64,000 nt of DNA. It comes from Arthrobacter sp. D5-1 (GTDB taxonomy: Bacteria; Actinomycetota; Actinomycetes; Actinomycetales; Micrococcaceae). This document shows positions 52,233 to 61,970 of the stretch, piece by piece. Below the pieces are notes generated by a model that made no database searches, had not been told where the DNA came from, and saw only the letters and a list, made by a program, of their open reading frames with translations. The position numbers and the translations under genes are program-made. Within the stretch, counting starts at the first letter, position 1. Every line of letters starts with the position of its first letter. The DNA lies in assembly GCF_017357425.1 (NCBI RefSeq), contig NZ_CP014572.1, positions 186,001 through 250,000 on the forward strand, in the 5' to 3' direction.

Positions 52233-52807
52233 GAGAGGCTCCTAACCAAACTGATGTCGGGAGATGTTGATCCGACCATGTCGGCGAGTCGGGATTTGGC
52301 TCGATGGAGACGCGATTTCACGGTTCCGTGGGGAATCTTGAGCACCGTGCTGGCCTCCTTCGTCGTGAGGTCTTCAAGTACGCAGAGAGTTAAAATCTCT
52401 TGTTCCCTCCGGGTTAGCCGGGCGAATGAGTGTCGAACGATTCGTTCGATTGAAACGCTGGAAATTCGATCGCTAACTTCATCTGCAGGATCAGGCTCAT
52501 AGTCGACCGCCGGAAGCTGAGAGAGCATCTGTTGGTGCCTTCGTCGCGATCGTTCCCAATTTCGGACTGTGTTGTTGGTAACAACCAAGAGCCAGGCAAG
52601 TATCGATTCGTTGACCATCCTGACACTCCGGCGTTTCCTCCACGCCTCCATGAAAACCAGAGCAGTCACGTCCTCGGCGTTCTCTCTCGAACCCACCACG
52701 CGAAGACTATGACGAAATACTCGACGGTAATGCCGATCGAAAACTTCCCCAAAAGCCTCGGCGTCTCCTTCTTGAGCGCGTCGCCACAGTTCCTCATCGG
52801 TACTCAT
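52229..52807 (-). CDS. ECF-type RNA polymerase sigma factor
   Basis: A 192-aa sigma-70 family protein with region 2 (AFGEVFDRHYRRVFRHSLRVVGSREN, then AEDVTALVFMEAWRKR) and region 4 (FARLTRREQEILTLCVLEDL, then TTKEASTVLKIPHGTVKSRL). ATG at 52807 gives the usual N terminus; the longer frame to 52861 would run into the IS21-type end. The gene sits 56 bp from that end, so its own promoter may have been separated or replaced. Confidence 0.9.
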   Translation of the reverse strand: MSTDEELWRRAQEGDAEAFGEVFDRHYRRVFRHSLRVVGSRENAEDVTALVFMEAWRKRRSVRMVNESILAWLLVVTNNTVRNWERSRRRHQQMLSQLPAVDYEPDPADEVSDRISSVSIERIVRHSFARLTRREQEILTLCVLEDLTTKEASTVLKIPHGTVKSRLHRAKSRLADMVGSTSPDISLVRSLS

Positions 52808-52863
52808 ACCTAATAATGTCCGGTACCACGACTTTGGTTCCAAAACAGGTGATTGTGTCAACG

Positions 52864-52902
52864 TGATCGGAGCCCACTAGGACGGCCCGAACGGTACCCA
52901 CC
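52864..52902. repeat. IS21-type left terminal inverted repeat
   Basis: Begins TGATCGGAGCCCACTAGG and is identical over 39 bp to the complement of 62013-62051. The next 11 bp match with three differences. Confidence 0.85.
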
Positions 52903-53042
52903 CGTCGGACGTCCGGGGATGATGTTGTGAGGGTGTCTAGGGGTTCTTGGCGTGGTTTCTGGGTCTGTGAAAACACTGCCGCGGGTTGGGACGATACCCG
53001 GGGTCCCGGTTGTTGGAAGCTGGCGTCTGGCGGAGTAGTGCG

Positions 53043-53435
53043 TCAGAGGTAGCTGCAGATTTGTTCGGGATCGCAGCTTGCGTCGGTCCCGGACGCGGCA
53101 GTGGCGTGAAGGCCGGCGACGATGGATCGCAGCGCCATTAGTTCAGAAATCTGGTGGTCCAGTTCGGCCAGCTGGTTGGAGAGAAGGTCTTGGACGTGGG
53201 CGCAGGGGGCTTCTCCGGCGTCACGGAGGCTAAGAATTTCGCGTATTTGGGTCAGGGCGAGGCCTGCGGCCCGTCCGCGGCGGATGAATTCGAGCCTGGC
53301 CACGGAGTCGTCATGGTAGTCCCGGTAGCCGTTAGAGGATCTTTTCGCTGCCGGGAGAAGCCCGCTGTCCTCGTAGAAACGCAGCGTCTTGGTTGTCATC
53401 CCTGCCGCTGCCGCGGCCTCACCGATACGCATCAT
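53043..53435 (-). CDS. merR: MerR family mercury-responsive regulator
   Basis: A 130-aa MerR protein. The HTH with wing is MRIGEAAAAAGMTTKTLRFY and EDSGLLPAAKRSSNGYRDY. Three Cys (78 in APCAHVQDL, 121 and 127 in CDPEQICSYL, counting from the first Met) match the Hg(II)-binding trio of mercury MerR proteins. It is divergent from merA, with the operator between. ATG at 53435 or 53432 starts it; the longer frame to 53540 would cover the operator. Confidence 0.88.
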   Translation of the reverse strand: MMRIGEAAAAAGMTTKTLRFYEDSGLLPAAKRSSNGYRDYHDDSVARLEFIRRGRAAGLALTQIREILSLRDAGEAPCAHVQDLLSNQLAELDHQISELMALRSIVAGLHATAASGTDASCDPEQICSYL

Positions 53436-53474
53436 GAACTCATTTCTTAGCAGGCGGCCAGGACGGCGATTCCT

Positions 53475-53506
53475 TGACATTCCAGTGTAGGGGAAGGTTG
53501 AGAATG
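53475..53506 (+). promoter_or_regulatory. merA promoter with MerR operator
   Basis: A -35 TTGACA and a -10 GAGAAT are separated by a long 20-bp spacer typical of MerR promoters. Within it ACATTCC (53479) and GGAAGGT (53493) form the dyad. Confidence 0.75.
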
Positions 53507-53604
53507 GGATGCAGAGCTGGTCTTCGGTTGAAGGCTGCACATGGCGGTCGGTTGAGCAACAGGTGTGCTGGCGGCTGCTTCCCTTCCATCTTCAGGAGTC
53601 CCTC

Positions 53605-55047
53605 GTGTCGGCAGCATCTTTCGATTATGACCTGGCCATTATCGGTTCCGGCGGGGCTGCTTTCGCTGCGGCCATCCGGGCAACCAGCCGTGGCAAGCGG
53701 GTGTTGATGGTGGAGCGCAGCACTGTGGGAGGCACGTGCGTGAACACGGGCTGCATCCCGTCCAAGGCCCTGCTGGCCGCCGCGGAAGCCCGCCATGTCG
53801 CCCTCGATGCTTCCGGACGGTTCCCCGGTATCAGCACCTCCGCAGAGCCGGTGGATATGCCCGAACTGGTCGCCGGGAAGCGCTCACTGGTCGAATCCAT
53901 GCGGTCAGAGAAGTATGTGGATCTCGCCGCGGGCTATGGATGGAACCTGCAGCGGGGGACGGCGGTGTTCGCCGGAACCGCAGCCGCACCGGTTTTGAAC
54001 ATAACCGCCCCGGGCGGAACCACCGAGACAGTCAGCGCGGAACACTACCTGGTCGCGACCGGCTCCACCCCCTGGATCCCTGAAGTGCCGGGAATGGACG
54101 AGGTGGATTATCTGACGTCCACGAGTGCGATGGAGCTGCAGGACGTTCCCGCTTCGATGCTGGTGGTGGGCGGCGGGTATGTGGCGCTGGAGCAGGCGCA
54201 GCTTTTCGCCCGGCTCGGCACGGAGGTGACCATCCTGGTCCGGTCCAAGCTCGCCTCGGCCGAAGAGCCTGAAGCCGGGCATGCCCTCGCCGGTGTCTTC
54301 GCCGATGAGGGCATCCGGGTCGTCCGTCGAGCGACAGCGTCCTCGGTCCGGACCGATGAGGTGTCGGGGGACGTGGTCGTGGATGCTTCCGTCTCAGGAG
54401 GAAACGAGGAATTCAGGGCCGCGCGCCTGCTCATGGCAACAGGCCGGCGCCCGGTCACGGAGGATTTGAACCTTTGCATGGTCGGCGTTGAAACCGGGGA
54501 CCGCGGGGAAGTCCTGGTCGACGGGAGCCTTCGCAGTACTAATCCGAGGATCTGGGCCGCGGGTGATGTGACGGGTCACCCGGAGTTCGTTTATGTCGCC
54601 GCCGCGCACGGGGCCCTGATGGTGGAGAACGCCTTTGAGGGTGCCGGGCGTGAGGTCGATTACCGGCACCTGCCCCGGGTCACGTTTACCAGCCCTGCCC
54701 TGGCCGCTGTCGGGATGACGGACAAGGAAGCGAACCAGGCAGGGATCCGGTGCATGTGCCGGGTTCTGCCGCTCAAATTTATCCCTCGCGCGCTGGTGAA
54801 CCGTGATACCCGCGGCTTCATCAAGATCGTTGCCGACGCGGACACGGGTCGGATTGTAGGGATCACTGTCGTGGGTAAGGACGCCGGGGACATCGCCGCC
54901 GCAGGGATTTACATTCTGGAGGCCGGGATGACCGTTGATCAGGTCGCGAATCTCTGGAGCCCCTATCTGACCATGGCCGAAGGCATCAAGATAGCAGCCC
55001 AGTCCTTCACTACTGACGTCTCCAAACTGTCCTGTTGCGCGGCATGA
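53605..55047 (+). CDS. merA: Mercuric reductase without HMA domain
   Basis: A 480-aa flavoprotein of the pyridine nucleotide-disulfide oxidoreductase family, reducing Hg(II) to Hg(0) with NADPH. The FAD site is AIIGSGGAAFAAAI. The redox pair is Cys45/Cys50 (GGTCVNTGCIPSK). The NADPH region is VVGGGYVALEQAQ. The C-terminal vicinal CC (477-478) that accepts Hg is present. No N-terminal heavy-metal domain. GTG at 53605 has AGGAG seven bases upstream. No merT/merP transporter or merB was found nearby. Confidence 0.95.
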   Translation: MSAASFDYDLAIIGSGGAAFAAAIRATSRGKRVLMVERSTVGGTCVNTGCIPSKALLAAAEARHVALDASGRFPGISTSAEPVDMPELVAGKRSLVESMRSEKYVDLAAGYGWNLQRGTAVFAGTAAAPVLNITAPGGTTETVSAEHYLVATGSTPWIPEVPGMDEVDYLTSTSAMELQDVPASMLVVGGGYVALEQAQLFARLGTEVTILVRSKLASAEEPEAGHALAGVFADEGIRVVRRATASSVRTDEVSGDVVVDASVSGGNEEFRAARLLMATGRRPVTEDLNLCMVGVETGDRGEVLVDGSLRSTNPRIWAAGDVTGHPEFVYVAAAHGALMVENAFEGAGREVDYRHLPRVTFTSPALAAVGMTDKEANQAGIRCMCRVLPLKFIPRALVNRDTRGFIKIVADADTGRIVGITVVGKDAGDIAAAGIYILEAGMTVDQVANLWSPYLTMAEGIKIAAQSFTTDVSKLSCCAA

Positions 55048-55099
55048 AGTGGTCAACGACAACCTATGTGTTCGTGGGGCGGGCGGCCGCGGCTACCTT

Positions 55100-55915
55100 T
55101 TAGTGCGCGTTCCTTGTCAGGCTGTGGGCGAGGCGGTAGGAATCGGTGCCGGTTTCGATGATGGTGCCGTTGAACGTCAGCCGGTCAACGATCGCGGCGC
55201 AGAGGCGCGGGTCGGTGAATGTCTTGGTCCAGCCGGAGAACGACTCGTTGGAAGCGATGGCGATGGAGTTCTTCTCTTCGCGTTCGGTGAGGACCTGGAA
55301 GAGGAGTTCGGCGCCGCGCCGGTCCAGTTCCATATAGCCGAGCTCGTCAATGCAGAGCAGGTCCACTCGGCCGTATCTGGCGATGGTCTTGGCGAGGACT
55401 TTGTCGTCGGCGGCTTCGACGAGTTCGTTCACGAGCCGGGTGGCCAAAGTGTATTTGACCCGGTATCCCTTCTCCGCCGCGGCGGTGCCCAGCCCGATAA
55501 GCAGGTGGGATTTGCCGGTTCCGGAGTCCCCGATCAGGCATAGCGGTGCACCTTTTCGAATCCATTCGCCGGTAGCGAGGGTATGGATGGTAGCGGGGTT
55601 GATGTTCGTGTTCGCGTCGAAATCGAAATCACCGAGCCATTTATCCCGGGGAAAGTTCGCGGCTTTGACGCGTCGGATTGAGGAGCGACGGTCCCGGTCA
55701 TCGCATTCGGCCAGCAGCAGCTCGGCCAGGAAGCCTTGGTAAGAGAGTTGTTCCTTCCCCGCGACGGTCAGAGCTTCGTCCAGAACCGCCCGGATGGTGG
55801 GCAGGCGCAATCGGCGGCATGCTTGGTCCACGGCCGCGACCGCGGCCTGCTCAGTCAGACCGCGGCGCCGTCGCAGGGTTGGGGTGATGGTGGTGGCCGG
55901 TGCGGTGGGGCTCAT
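55100..55915 (-). CDS. istB: IS21 family ATP-binding protein
   Basis: A 271-aa AAA+ ATPase helper of IS21 transposition. Walker A is LIGDSGTGKSHL, Walker B LLCIDELGYM, and the sensor region is IAIASNESFSGW. It resembles the DnaC-like IstB family. Its ATG overlaps the end of istA by 4 bp. Full length and apparently intact. Confidence 0.93.
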   Translation of the reverse strand: MSPTAPATTITPTLRRRRGLTEQAAVAAVDQACRRLRLPTIRAVLDEALTVAGKEQLSYQGFLAELLLAECDDRDRRSSIRRVKAANFPRDKWLGDFDFDANTNINPATIHTLATGEWIRKGAPLCLIGDSGTGKSHLLIGLGTAAAEKGYRVKYTLATRLVNELVEAADDKVLAKTIARYGRVDLLCIDELGYMELDRRGAELLFQVLTEREEKNSIAIASNESFSGWTKTFTDPRLCAAIVDRLTFNGTIIETGTDSYRLAHSLTRNAH

Positions 55916-57075
55916 GAGATGTTTTCCTTCGACGCGGTTCCTGCGGAGTGTTCGGTGCGTTTGGCCAGCAGCTCGTCATAGGCGCTGATCGCCGGGAGCG
56001 GCCGCTTGTCTGGAGGGAGCCCGGCGATGACCGCCGCCGGGTCCATCAGCCGGCGCTGGGTCAGGCTGACAACTCGTTGCACTTTCGCTTCAGCATGAGC
56101 ACCGCGATGACGGTCAGGACGGGACCCACCAGCAGGGATGCTGGAGGCATGTCGGCGGCCTTCAACCGCCACGACGTCGGCACTGACGGCACCTACTCCA
56201 AGGGCTGCGGTGATCCCTGCCTCGATGTCTTCGGCTTCCATCGATCGGTGCAGCAGCAGGACGTCAATCAGTTCACGGGTCCCCGCGGCATCACCGTTGA
56301 CCCTGCGCGAGGCAGACCAGAAGGCGTCATGGGCGCTGGTGAAAGCACCCGACTCCCGCGCCCTGGCCAAAGCAGTGGAACCAGGCAAAGCGCCGGGCTT
56401 GGTCTTGAGGACCTCCAGATAATGGTCCAACTGGACCGACTGCCCGCCCTTGGCAATAATCCGCTGGTGCCGGGCCGCCACCGCGCGGCCGTCGAACACC
56501 ACAACTTCGGATGCCCGCAATGAAACCCGGACCCGCCGACCGATGAACCGTGCTGGCACCGAGTACTTCACCATCCGCACGGTGATCATTGAGGACCGGT
56601 CCACTCTCGGGTTCAACACCAGACCGGGATCGAACTCGTCGGCCGGCAACGGTGCCAGGAACGGGCGCTCGGCGGCGAAGTCCTGGCCGATAGTGCGGAT
56701 CCTGCCATCAATCCGCCGCTGATCGTCTTGAACCTCCCGGCTCCGGATCCAGTCGTTGAGCTCATCAAGGGACCTCGCCACGGGCATCGGGGTCAGCCGG
56801 TTGCGGCGGAACCAGCCCACCTCGCCCTCGACCCCGCCTTTCTCGTGAGCGCCGGCAAGACCTGGCTGGCAATAAAAGGCATCAAATCCATAGAACGAGC
56901 GAAACAACACCCACCGGTCATTCTCCAGGCGGTTCCGCCCCTGACCGAACACCACGGCCCTGACGGCACTGGTGAGGTTGTCATAGCGGATATGTTTGAC
57001 CGGCACGCCGCCGATCTCGTTGAACGCCTCGACGTGGCCTTCCAGAAACGCTTCCTGGGCCTGGGTGGGGTAAAT
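55912..57075 (-). pseudogene. istA: IS21 transposase, C-terminal part (split)
   Basis: About 390 codons: IYPTQAQEAFLEGHVEAFNE, the second catalytic Asp in IRYDNLTSAV, the Glu in HEKGGVEGEVGWFRR, and a basic C-terminal DNA-binding tail. The N-terminal part is at 61408-61920. The gene is cut between CGG and ATT (HR|IY), and joining the halves restores an unbroken frame. A GTG at 57087 lies in the inserted DNA and gives a chimeric start. Confidence 0.88.
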
Positions 57076-57321
57076 CCTTCTCTGCACTAAATTTCAGGCG
57101 CTTGAGTCTGTGATCGCAGCGACAATGGCGTGGTTATGTCCCCGGTAAATGCCTCGGCGTCGGTTGGTGAACCACCCACGGGATAGTCCGCGGCACTACG
57201 CTACCTATCCAAGGTTGTTCCAGTGGGCCGTGGGGCTAGGCTAAGCGCATGGACTTCGGGGGCAGGAAAGAACGGCAACAAGTATGAATGGCAATCCTGG
57301 CCGTCCGATTCACTGGAGGGC

Positions 57322-57735
57322 ATGCCGCCAAAGCGAAGACGCCTTGTTGTCTGGGGGCTGTGGTGGTTTCTCCTCCTAGGCGTGCTGTTGGGTAGTGCTT
57401 TAGATGCAGCGAACATTCCGCAACCCTGGCGCACTTTGTTGGCCGTCGCAGGTCTGGCCGCTGTATTCGGTCCGTTGACCCGTGGGGCAGTGATTGAAAC
57501 GCGCCAGCTTCGCGCCGAAGGTATCGACTTACCGTCTTATCCGGTGACCCGCAAGACACTTATTTTTACAGCTGTCATCACCGCTATTCTCTGGATCATT
57601 TTCGCCTTCCTCGTCGCTAATGACAGGCCCACGTTTCCGCTTCTCCCAATCGTCGGAACTGTCTGGTTGGGCTATCAGTGGCTCCGCCTCCGGCCTCTCA
57701 AGGCGCCTGTTCAGCGTGGCGATGGGTCAGCTTAG
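57322..57735 (+). CDS. Small membrane protein, passenger of the recombinase element
   Basis: A 137-aa product with four hydrophobic segments (LVVWGLWWFLLLGVLLGSAL, TLLAVAGLAAVFGPLT, TLIFTAVITAILWIIFAFLV, LLPIVGTVWLGYQWL). ATG at 57322 is used; GTG at 57223 is possible. It ends 9 bp inside the recombinase B gene end, tail to tail. No family recognised. Confidence 0.6.
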   Translation: MPPKRRRLVVWGLWWFLLLGVLLGSALDAANIPQPWRTLLAVAGLAAVFGPLTRGAVIETRQLRAEGIDLPSYPVTRKTLIFTAVITAILWIIFAFLVANDRPTFPLLPIVGTVWLGYQWLRLRPLKAPVQRGDGSA

Positions 57736-60087
57736 AGCGTGGGCGCCTGCGTCGCCCTGGTCGCTCTGATGACTGAGTCGTTCGGCCTGCCGTCTTTTGC
57801 TGGCAATGTGGCGGAGGCTTTCTTTCAAGGCTGAGACTTCGCCGAGCCATTGCATGCGGTGGGCTTCTTCGAGGCGCTCGTGAGCGTTGCGTTCGATCTC
57901 CAGCAGACGGGGTAGTTGCTTCGGTGACATGCGGAGCATGGGGCAGCGAACGCAGGCGTGTTCGTGTTGGCATGGAGTGCCGTAAGGCCGCTCGCAACTG
58001 CCCAGGGCTACTTTCCGGAGGCTGAAGTGGTCGCGGAACTCTTTCCATTCTGTGTCGGTGGGTTCGCGGTATTCTTCACTCGGACGCCGGGCGCGGCGTT
58101 GGTCGACGAACTGCCTGTAGTGGCTGATCACTTCTTCCGGATAGACCGCGACGTAGCCTTGCGTGGTGTTCAGATCGAGGTGTCCCAGCACTTTCGCGGC
58201 GATGTGGATCGGAAGACCACCGTTGACGGTCTCGGTGGAAAAGACGCGTCGGAAGTCGTGTGGGGTGAACGTCAACGCTGTGCCATCGACATCGGTGAGG
58301 TCTGCCTGCCGGGCAAGGTCGGTGAGAAGTTCGCGGATCCGGCCCGGTGGGAGGACCTGCAGCCGGTGGTGGGTGCGGCGTTGGAACAGGTGCGGCAGCG
58401 GCGGTCCGAAGAGACGTTCGTAGGTGTCGTAGCGCTGGAGTAATGGCACCTTGCCGTCGTCATTCTTGATGCGGCGGATGATCCGGGCCAGCACCGCGAC
58501 GAGGTCCGGGTCGGCGGGGATGACACGTTCGCGGTCGGTCTTGGATGGGCTGATCTGCAGCAAGGGGACCATCTCGCCGGTCGGTGCCTGATATTGGCGC
58601 AGGCTGACATGCGTGAGCTCGAGCATTTCCTCGATCCGCGCTCCTGTTCTGCGCAGGACCTCGATGGCGGCCCAGGTCCAGAATGCGTTGTCTTCCCATC
58701 GTTCGGCATCGAACCGGGGGCCGGGTTCATCGAGCGGAGTCACGAACAGCGCGGTGGGACGCCATTTGCTGCCGGCGCGGCCAGTGCGTCGATAGCGCAG
58801 TTCGTCGACGACGAACTCCTCGCCGGGTTCGGCCTCGCGGACGGCTGTCAGCAACCGGCCAGCCCGGCCGAGCTGGTCCTCGGCCACGGTGATTAGCTGC
58901 GGAAGAACCGGGATCAGTGTTCGGGTGCGTTGCTGCATGCGAGCTTGGCGCTGACGGGTTTCTTTGACGTAGCCGCGGATGTCGGCTTGGCCGATCGGGC
59001 AGGGAGCGGCCCACTGCGCCCATCGTGCGGGGTCTTCCAGCGACCATTGCAGCAGGTCGAGGTAGAAGGCACGGACCGTGAACAACGCCGTGTGGGCGGT
59101 GCGGCGGGGTTTGCCGTTGGGCAGTGTCCGGATCCGCTTCTTCCAGTCCTGCGCCACGGAATCCGGCAGCTGCAACGAAGAGATCCCGGGATGGTGGCGT
59201 TCGAGATCGCACCAGAACAGGTCCACCAGCACCTGAACGTGGTTGAGTAGTGAACCGTAGTCGAGCCCGGCGGAGCGCTCGACGAGGTAGTGCACGAGCA
59301 CGTCGCGGACGGCCCTGTTGATGATCGGGTAGCGGTCGACGAGTTCTGCGACCGTCAGCTGCCCGCGGTTCCGTGCCTGCCGCAGCGTCGGGGGCAACCC
59401 GCTGAGACCACCGATGGCGTGCAGGATCTCATAGGCCATTGGGAGCGAGGCGACAGTGCGTCCGGAGTCCTGTCGCGCGATTGCGTACTCCTCGAAGTCT
59501 TCGAGGTCCAGAGCGCGCAACCGCTTGCCCGTGACGATCGCCATGCGGGTCAGCAGGTTCAGCGCCTCGGCGGAGTACTCCGTGCCCCCACCAGGGCCAG
59601 CGGCCTTCTGTTCAAGTGCGGCAAACGCTTCGGTCTGGTTATGGCGCCGGAATGTCGCGTATACACCGAGGAGCCGGCTGCCCGACAGCCAGGCATAGGA
59701 CGGGCGAACGGCCCGCAGAACGATCAGGATGCCCAGCCCGGCGGTGAGTCGGTTGCGCAGGGCCGGAGTGTGGTTCGGCGGTCCCCACTCGTGACCGCTG
59801 TGGTCGCTGCCGCTAAGTAGCCAGCGCTCCTGCCAGTCCTCGCCAGGGAAGGTTTCCAGCCACTCCAGGATGCGGGCCAGCGCCAGGTCCTGCCGCCATT
59901 TCTGCTGGTATGTGGGGTTATCGAGCAGCGCGGCGGCCAGCCTGCCGAGCTCGTCCCGGGTCGCCGTTTCGCGGCCGTTGGACACCAGCTCCGGAGCCAG
60001 CTCTGGAGTCCGCGGGAACTCCAGCGTCTGCGGATCCTGCCGGCTGACCGCGGTGCGGGCGACCCGCCCATGTCGGGTGGCCATCAC
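57727..60087 (-). CDS. Tyrosine recombinase B (Tn554 TnpB-like, large)
   Basis: A 786-aa recombinase with a long N-terminal region and a catalytic domain: Arg in RRTGARIEEMLEL, HDFRR, then a GHLDLNTTQGYVAVY block with the nucleophilic Tyr. A C-terminal Cys cluster (CERPYGTPCQHEHACVRC) could bind zinc, as in Tn554 TnpB. GTG at 60087 or ATG at 60084 is the start; it overlaps the recombinase A stop. It acts together with recombinase A. Confidence 0.9.
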   Translation of the reverse strand: MMATRHGRVARTAVSRQDPQTLEFPRTPELAPELVSNGRETATRDELGRLAAALLDNPTYQQKWRQDLALARILEWLETFPGEDWQERWLLSGSDHSGHEWGPPNHTPALRNRLTAGLGILIVLRAVRPSYAWLSGSRLLGVYATFRRHNQTEAFAALEQKAAGPGGGTEYSAEALNLLTRMAIVTGKRLRALDLEDFEEYAIARQDSGRTVASLPMAYEILHAIGGLSGLPPTLRQARNRGQLTVAELVDRYPIINRAVRDVLVHYLVERSAGLDYGSLLNHVQVLVDLFWCDLERHHPGISSLQLPDSVAQDWKKRIRTLPNGKPRRTAHTALFTVRAFYLDLLQWSLEDPARWAQWAAPCPIGQADIRGYVKETRQRQARMQQRTRTLIPVLPQLITVAEDQLGRAGRLLTAVREAEPGEEFVVDELRYRRTGRAGSKWRPTALFVTPLDEPGPRFDAERWEDNAFWTWAAIEVLRRTGARIEEMLELTHVSLRQYQAPTGEMVPLLQISPSKTDRERVIPADPDLVAVLARIIRRIKNDDGKVPLLQRYDTYERLFGPPLPHLFQRRTHHRLQVLPPGRIRELLTDLARQADLTDVDGTALTFTPHDFRRVFSTETVNGGLPIHIAAKVLGHLDLNTTQGYVAVYPEEVISHYRQFVDQRRARRPSEEYREPTDTEWKEFRDHFSLRKVALGSCERPYGTPCQHEHACVRCPMLRMSPKQLPRLLEIERNAHERLEEAHRMQWLGEVSALKESLRHIASKRRQAERLSHQSDQGDAGAHALS

Positions 60088-61313
60088 GCCGGACCAAACA
60101 CATCGGCCAGATCCTGGGGGTCGTAAGACCAGCCGACCAGGGGCCGCGGCTGCGGTTTGGGCCGCGTGTAGTGCTGGTGCACCTTGGCGATCACCTCGTC
60201 GGTCTGCGGGCGGAGGTAGCCGCCAGTTGTGCTGATCTGGCGGTGCCGCATCACGTGCTGGACGTCGACGAGACTCACGTTCGGGTCTTCGATCAGCCGC
60301 AACCCCAGGGTATGCCGGAGATCGTGGAGGGTGATGTTGGCGCCGATGCGGTCATTGATCCGGCGCAGCACCGCCCGCAATGCAGTGTAGGTCAGCGGTC
60401 GCAGCGGTTGCCGCCGAGTCCACCACAGCGGCTCATCCGGTTCGGGCCGGTGGCCCTCGTCGGCGAGCTCAGCGAGATAGAGCGCCAGCCATGCGAATGC
60501 CTCGGGCGCGGCCGGGCAAGCTTCTTTCGCCCCGCCCAGCCCCTTGGTCCGCACGTAGATCCGGCCGTCGCCCGGGTGGGTGTCCGCGACCGTGAGGCCC
60601 AGCATCTCGTCGGCCCGCGCGCCGCTGGACAGGAACATGCTGAACAGGGCGCGGTCCCGGTTGCAGCCGAGCCCGTCGAAAAGGTCCTCGACGACGTCGT
60701 CCGGGACCGCGCGCGGTGGTCGTTCGGGTTGCTTCTGTCGATAGGTGCCGCGCCCGTGCAGCCGGAATGGTTCCATCGGATTGTGGTGGGCGTTGGGTCG
60801 GCGGCCGGCCCTTGACCGCGGCGGCACCGGTGAGACCACGGGTCCCTGACCGGTCTGCAGCTGGAAGTCGTAGAACGCCGAGATTACAGCCAGCGCGTGG
60901 TTGATCGTTGCCGGTGCATACCCGGCGGCCAGATAAGGTTTGCCCGTCCGCCGATTGACCGACCCAGCCGCGGGTGCACCCGGGCGACGGCGGTCCCGAG
61001 CAGGGTTGTGACTCGTGCGCAACCACAGCACGAAGTCACGCACGTCTGAGCGTTGAGCGCGGTCCCAAGACACACCGACCGCTGCCAGGAACCGGAACCA
61101 GCGCAGCAGGTCATAGCCGTATGACCGGCAGGATGCCGGACTGTTTCCGCAGGCCAGCAGTTCGCGCAGGTACTCGCTGACTGGTTCGAGCACAGCGCCC
61201 GAGCCGTCGACAACCACCCAGGGCAAAACCGAGTCGTCGTTCGCCTTCACGCTGCCGATTCTCGCTACGACAAGCCCGTTCAGCTGTTTGCCAAGTCCTT
61301 GCTCGTGTTCCAT
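60084..61313 (-). CDS. Tyrosine recombinase A (Tn554 TnpA-like)
   Basis: A 409-aa recombinase. The N-terminal SAM-like domain is followed by a catalytic domain with R233 (SSGARADEML), H330-D-L-R333-H, H357 and Y366 (STTGGY). ATG at 61313 with GGAG upstream is the start. It is first of the pair; its stop overlaps the recombinase B start. About 95 bp separate it from the right junction. Confidence 0.92.
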   Translation of the reverse strand: MEHEQGLGKQLNGLVVARIGSVKANDDSVLPWVVVDGSGAVLEPVSEYLRELLACGNSPASCRSYGYDLLRWFRFLAAVGVSWDRAQRSDVRDFVLWLRTSHNPARDRRRPGAPAAGSVNRRTGKPYLAAGYAPATINHALAVISAFYDFQLQTGQGPVVSPVPPRSRAGRRPNAHHNPMEPFRLHGRGTYRQKQPERPPRAVPDDVVEDLFDGLGCNRDRALFSMFLSSGARADEMLGLTVADTHPGDGRIYVRTKGLGGAKEACPAAPEAFAWLALYLAELADEGHRPEPDEPLWWTRRQPLRPLTYTALRAVLRRINDRIGANITLHDLRHTLGLRLIEDPNVSLVDVQHVMRHRQISTTGGYLRPQTDEVIAKVHQHYTRPKPQPRPLVGWSYDPQDLADVFGPA

Positions 61314-61407
61314 CGCTTCTCCGTCCTCAAGCCCCCACTTGAGAACAAAGCGTTCCCGGCGACGCTGCCGACAACGCGGAAGACACGCCGGTAGTGCGGT
61401 CAACGGT

Positions 61408-61920
61408 CCGATGGATGGCCCTGCCCGAATGCGATAACCGGAAGATGAACATGTGGCATTTCGTCTTTACCCCGTCCAGCACGATCCAGACTTCACCGAA
61501 GTCCACTTCCGCTTCCGCGCCCGGGGCGTGCTCCTGAGGAACAAATACCTCAACCCGGCGGCCGGCCTCCACATCGATCTGCGCCCGGCGGACCCGAACG
61601 TAGTCACGCACCGTCGAATACGACAACTCGTCCGCTCCATGCTCCTCGATGAGCCGGGCAAGAATCCTCCGGGCAGTGTGACGCTGCTTCCTCGGCGCCG
61701 TCGTGTCCTCGACGAGCATGGCGTCGATCGTCGGTTTATAAGGATCAAGCCGCGGCGAGGACCGTACAGGAGTTTTACGCTCTGGCGGGACCGGGGAACT
61801 TAACGCCTTACGCACGGTTTTCCGCGCCACCTGGTGCCTGCGGGCAAGCTCCCGGATTGACGCGCCCTCCACCCGGGCATCCCTCCGAATCTGCGCGAAC
61901 AACTCCACTCTTGACCCCAT
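61408..61920 (-). pseudogene. istA: IS21 transposase, N-terminal part (split)
   Basis: About 170 codons: HTH at 20-40 (SIRELARRHQVARKTVRKAL), first catalytic Asp in EAEVDFGEVWIV, ending HSGRAIHR at the split. The frame continues into the insertion for about 26 codons (TVDRTTGVSS) before a stop near 61327. It is inactive alone. Confidence 0.88.
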
Positions 61921-61970
61921 CCCGGCCCTCCCGTCGTCGATCCAACACTGGATGGATCAACGTTCACAGG

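Larger units (their letters stand above)
57076..61409. mobile_element. Two-tyrosine-recombinase element inserted in istA
   Basis: DNA absent from a normal istA. It is bounded by GG at both sides of the split codon pair, with no target duplication. It encodes two adjacent recombinases on the minus strand (TnpA-like then TnpB-like, overlapping) and one convergent small membrane protein. The gene order and C-terminal Cys cluster recall Tn554 tnpA-tnpB; no tnpC was seen. Boundaries are exact to about 2 bp. Confidence 0.8.

Noticed and set aside
57076..61409. Recombinase-in-trio (RIT) element
   Set aside because: Only two recombinase genes are present; the third expected gene is missing.
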